DNA from: Streptomyces sp. SolWspMP-5a-2
GTDB lineage: Bacteria; Actinomycetota; Actinomycetes; Streptomycetales; Streptomycetaceae
Direction of reading: 5' to 3'
Assembly (NCBI RefSeq): GCF_900091845.1
Contig: NZ_FMCI01000147.1
Coordinates: 1-64,000 of the forward strand
DNA: 64,000 nucleotides
Part shown: positions 62,866 to 64,000 of the stretch, piece by piece
Numbering within the stretch: position 1 is the first letter of the stretch
Layout of the letters: each line of letters starts with the position of its first letter
Position numbers and translations under genes: made by a program
The notes under the pieces: generated by a model
What the model was told of the DNA's origin: nothing
The model's database searches: none
What the model saw: only the letters and a program-made list of their open reading frames with translations

Positions 62866-62910
62866 CGACCGGCCGGGCGACCGGCTCGCGGCGGGTGCGG
62901 GCGGCCTCCC

Positions 62911-62916
62911 TACGAT
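62911..62916 (+). promoter_or_regulatory. -10 box of the Pmt gene (leaderless)
   Basis: TACGAT ends 6 nt before GTG 62923. The surrounding CGGCCTCCCTACGATGACC is identical to the LysR promoter. Confidence 0.55.
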
Positions 62917-62922
62917 GACCCG

Positions 62923-64000
62923 GTGACGAGTGACACCCGGACCCCGGACCGGATACCTGAACAGGGCTGCCCGCGTGGGGAGTCGGATGCCTGGGCGCGT
63001 CGGCTGCGCGACGCCGGGCACACCCCGCTCCCCCGCACCGACACCCGGGATCTGCTGGTCCCGCCGTTCCCCGGGCCCACCGGGCTCTGGACGGCGCTCG
63101 GTCTCGCGCCCCGGGAGGCGGGGCTGATCGCGCGGGCGACCGGCTGGGCGGGCCCGCTCCTGGTGGCGCTGCTGGCCGGGGCGGTGCGGTTCTGGCGGCT
63201 CGGTTCGCCGCACGCCGTGGTCTTCGACGAGACGTACTACGCCAAGGACGCCTGGTCGATGCTGCGGCTCGGCTACGAGGGCACCTGGCCCGACCGCAAG
63301 GTCGTCGACCCGGAGATCCTGGCGCACCAGCAGGCGCTGCCGCTCTCCGACGCGGGCAGTTTCGTGGCGCATCCCCCGATGGGCAAGTGGGTGATCGCCC
63401 TCGGGGAGGGCCTGTTCGGGCTCGATCCGTTCGGCTGGCGGTTCATGACCGCCCTGCTCGGCACGCTGTCGGTGCTGATGCTGTGCCGGATCGGGCGGCG
63501 GCTGCTGCGTTCGACGTTCCTCGGCTGCCTGGCGGGCACCCTGCTGGCGCTGGACGGGCTGCACTTCGTGATGAGCCGCACCGCGCTGCTCGACCTGATC
63601 GTCATGTTCTTCACGCTGGCCGCGTTCGGCTGCCTGCTGGTCGACCGGGACCGGGCGCGTGCCGCGCTGGCCGCCTCACTGCCGGTGGACGCGGACGGCC
63701 GGGCCCGTCCCGACGCGCGGGCCGCGACGGCGACCGGCACCGGGGTGCGGCCGTGGCGGCTGGCCGCCGGGGTGCTGCTGGGTCTCGCGGCGGCCTGCAA
63801 GTGGAACGGCCTGTACTTCCTGGTGCTGTTCACGGCCCTGACCCTGCTGTGGGACGTCGGGGCGCGCCGGGTCGCCGGTGCGGACCGGCCGTACGCGACG
63901 GCGCTGCGCAAGGACGCCCCCTGGTCGGTGCTGTCCATGGTGCCGGTCGCCGTGCTGACCTATCTGGCCACCTGGACCGGCTGGTTCGTCTCCGGCCAGG
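62923..64000 (+). CDS. pmt: Dolichyl-phosphate-mannose-protein mannosyltransferase, 5' part
   Basis: Truncated by the window end after 359 codons. It is a GT39-type polyprenol-phosphate-mannose-dependent protein O-mannosyltransferase, which glycosylates secreted proteins. The first luminal loop holds the catalytic acidic pair in VVFDETYYAKDAWSMLRLGYEGTW (two parts), followed by GSFVAHPPMGKWVIALGEGLFG and FGWRFMTALLGTLSVLMLCRIGRRLL (two parts), characteristic of actinobacterial Pmt. At least five hydrophobic helices are visible. The start is GTG 62923, consistent with a leaderless mRNA. The N-terminal 55 residues are cytoplasmic. Confidence 0.9.
   Translation, partial: MTSDTRTPDRIPEQGCPRGESDAWARRLRDAGHTPLPRTDTRDLLVPPFPGPTGLWTALGLAPREAGLIARATGWAGPLLVALLAGAVRFWRLGSPHAVVFDETYYAKDAWSMLRLGYEGTWPDRKVVDPEILAHQQALPLSDAGSFVAHPPMGKWVIALGEGLFGLDPFGWRFMTALLGTLSVLMLCRIGRRLLRSTFLGCLAGTLLALDGLHFVMSRTALLDLIVMFFTLAAFGCLLVDRDRARAALAASLPVDADGRARPDARAATATGTGVRPWRLAAGVLLGLAAACKWNGLYFLVLFTALTLLWDVGARRVAGADRPYATALRKDAPWSVLSMVPVAVLTYLATWTGWFVSGQ

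Overview
The window is high-GC actinobacterial DNA and looks like a Streptomyces chromosome. The genes have strongly G/C-biased third codon positions, GTG and TTG starts are frequent, and several genes lie 6-8 nt downstream of a TANNNT box, which suggests leaderless transcripts. Families typical of Streptomyces are present: an M4 protease with a P domain, a roadblock/LC7 protein, Pkn2-like kinase architecture, AztABCD zinc transport, LAXTG-anchored proteins and a Pmt mannosyltransferase. No rRNA, tRNA, CRISPR array or large secondary-metabolite cluster was seen.

Layout. 0-13 kb: secreted M4 metalloprotease, roadblock protein, small secreted protein, MASE1 membrane protein with a PP2C/SpoIIE phosphatase, phosphoglucomutase, serine hydrolase, a frameshifted receptor-type Ser/Thr kinase and a flavodoxin-like reductase. 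11.4-16.2 kb: lipid kinase and AGPS-like FAD oxidase, divergent from a TetR regulator and GlpD; the same set occurs as Rv2249c-Rv2252 in Mycobacterium tuberculosis. 16.2-17.2 kb: degenerate ~33-bp tandem repeats, a small gene and two convergent terminators. 17.2-22.3 kb: zinc acquisition locus (two AztD-like proteins, AztC, AztB, AztA) with a Zur-box-like palindrome between aztA and aztB. 22.6-26.5 kb: two small membrane proteins, then a cobalamin riboswitch and metE.

26.5-29.5 kb is a graveyard of mobile DNA: two pieces of tyrosine integrases, two IS5-like transposases each with an amber codon, and an IS256-type fragment. It abuts a polymorphic-toxin locus (29.5-41.2 kb): a secreted LamG protein, a 2,272-residue RHS protein ending in a self-cleaving Hint domain and a small nucleotidyltransferase-like toxin tip, and an overlapping DUF5958 gene that I propose as the immunity protein. 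This is the most interesting system in the window.

41.8-49.7 kb: DUF11 protein, an uncharacterised protein, two DHFR-family reductases (one has lost its stop codon), and a tightly overlapped four-gene operon (HTH regulator, ImmA/IrrE-like metallopeptidase, MAB_1171c-type membrane protein, FAD oxidoreductase) that may be an undescribed functional unit. 49.9-56.4 kb: an uncharacterised protein, then a complete valine (isobutyryl-CoA) degradation operon, apparently headed by a second cobalamin riboswitch. 56.6-64 kb: a MetF-like reductase, DUF1996 LAXTG surface protein, LysR regulator, FAD monooxygenase with a palindrome over its -35 box, a lipoprotein, and the 5' part of a Pmt-type mannosyltransferase cut by the window end.

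All functional assignments come from reading motifs and family resemblance; no database search was run.
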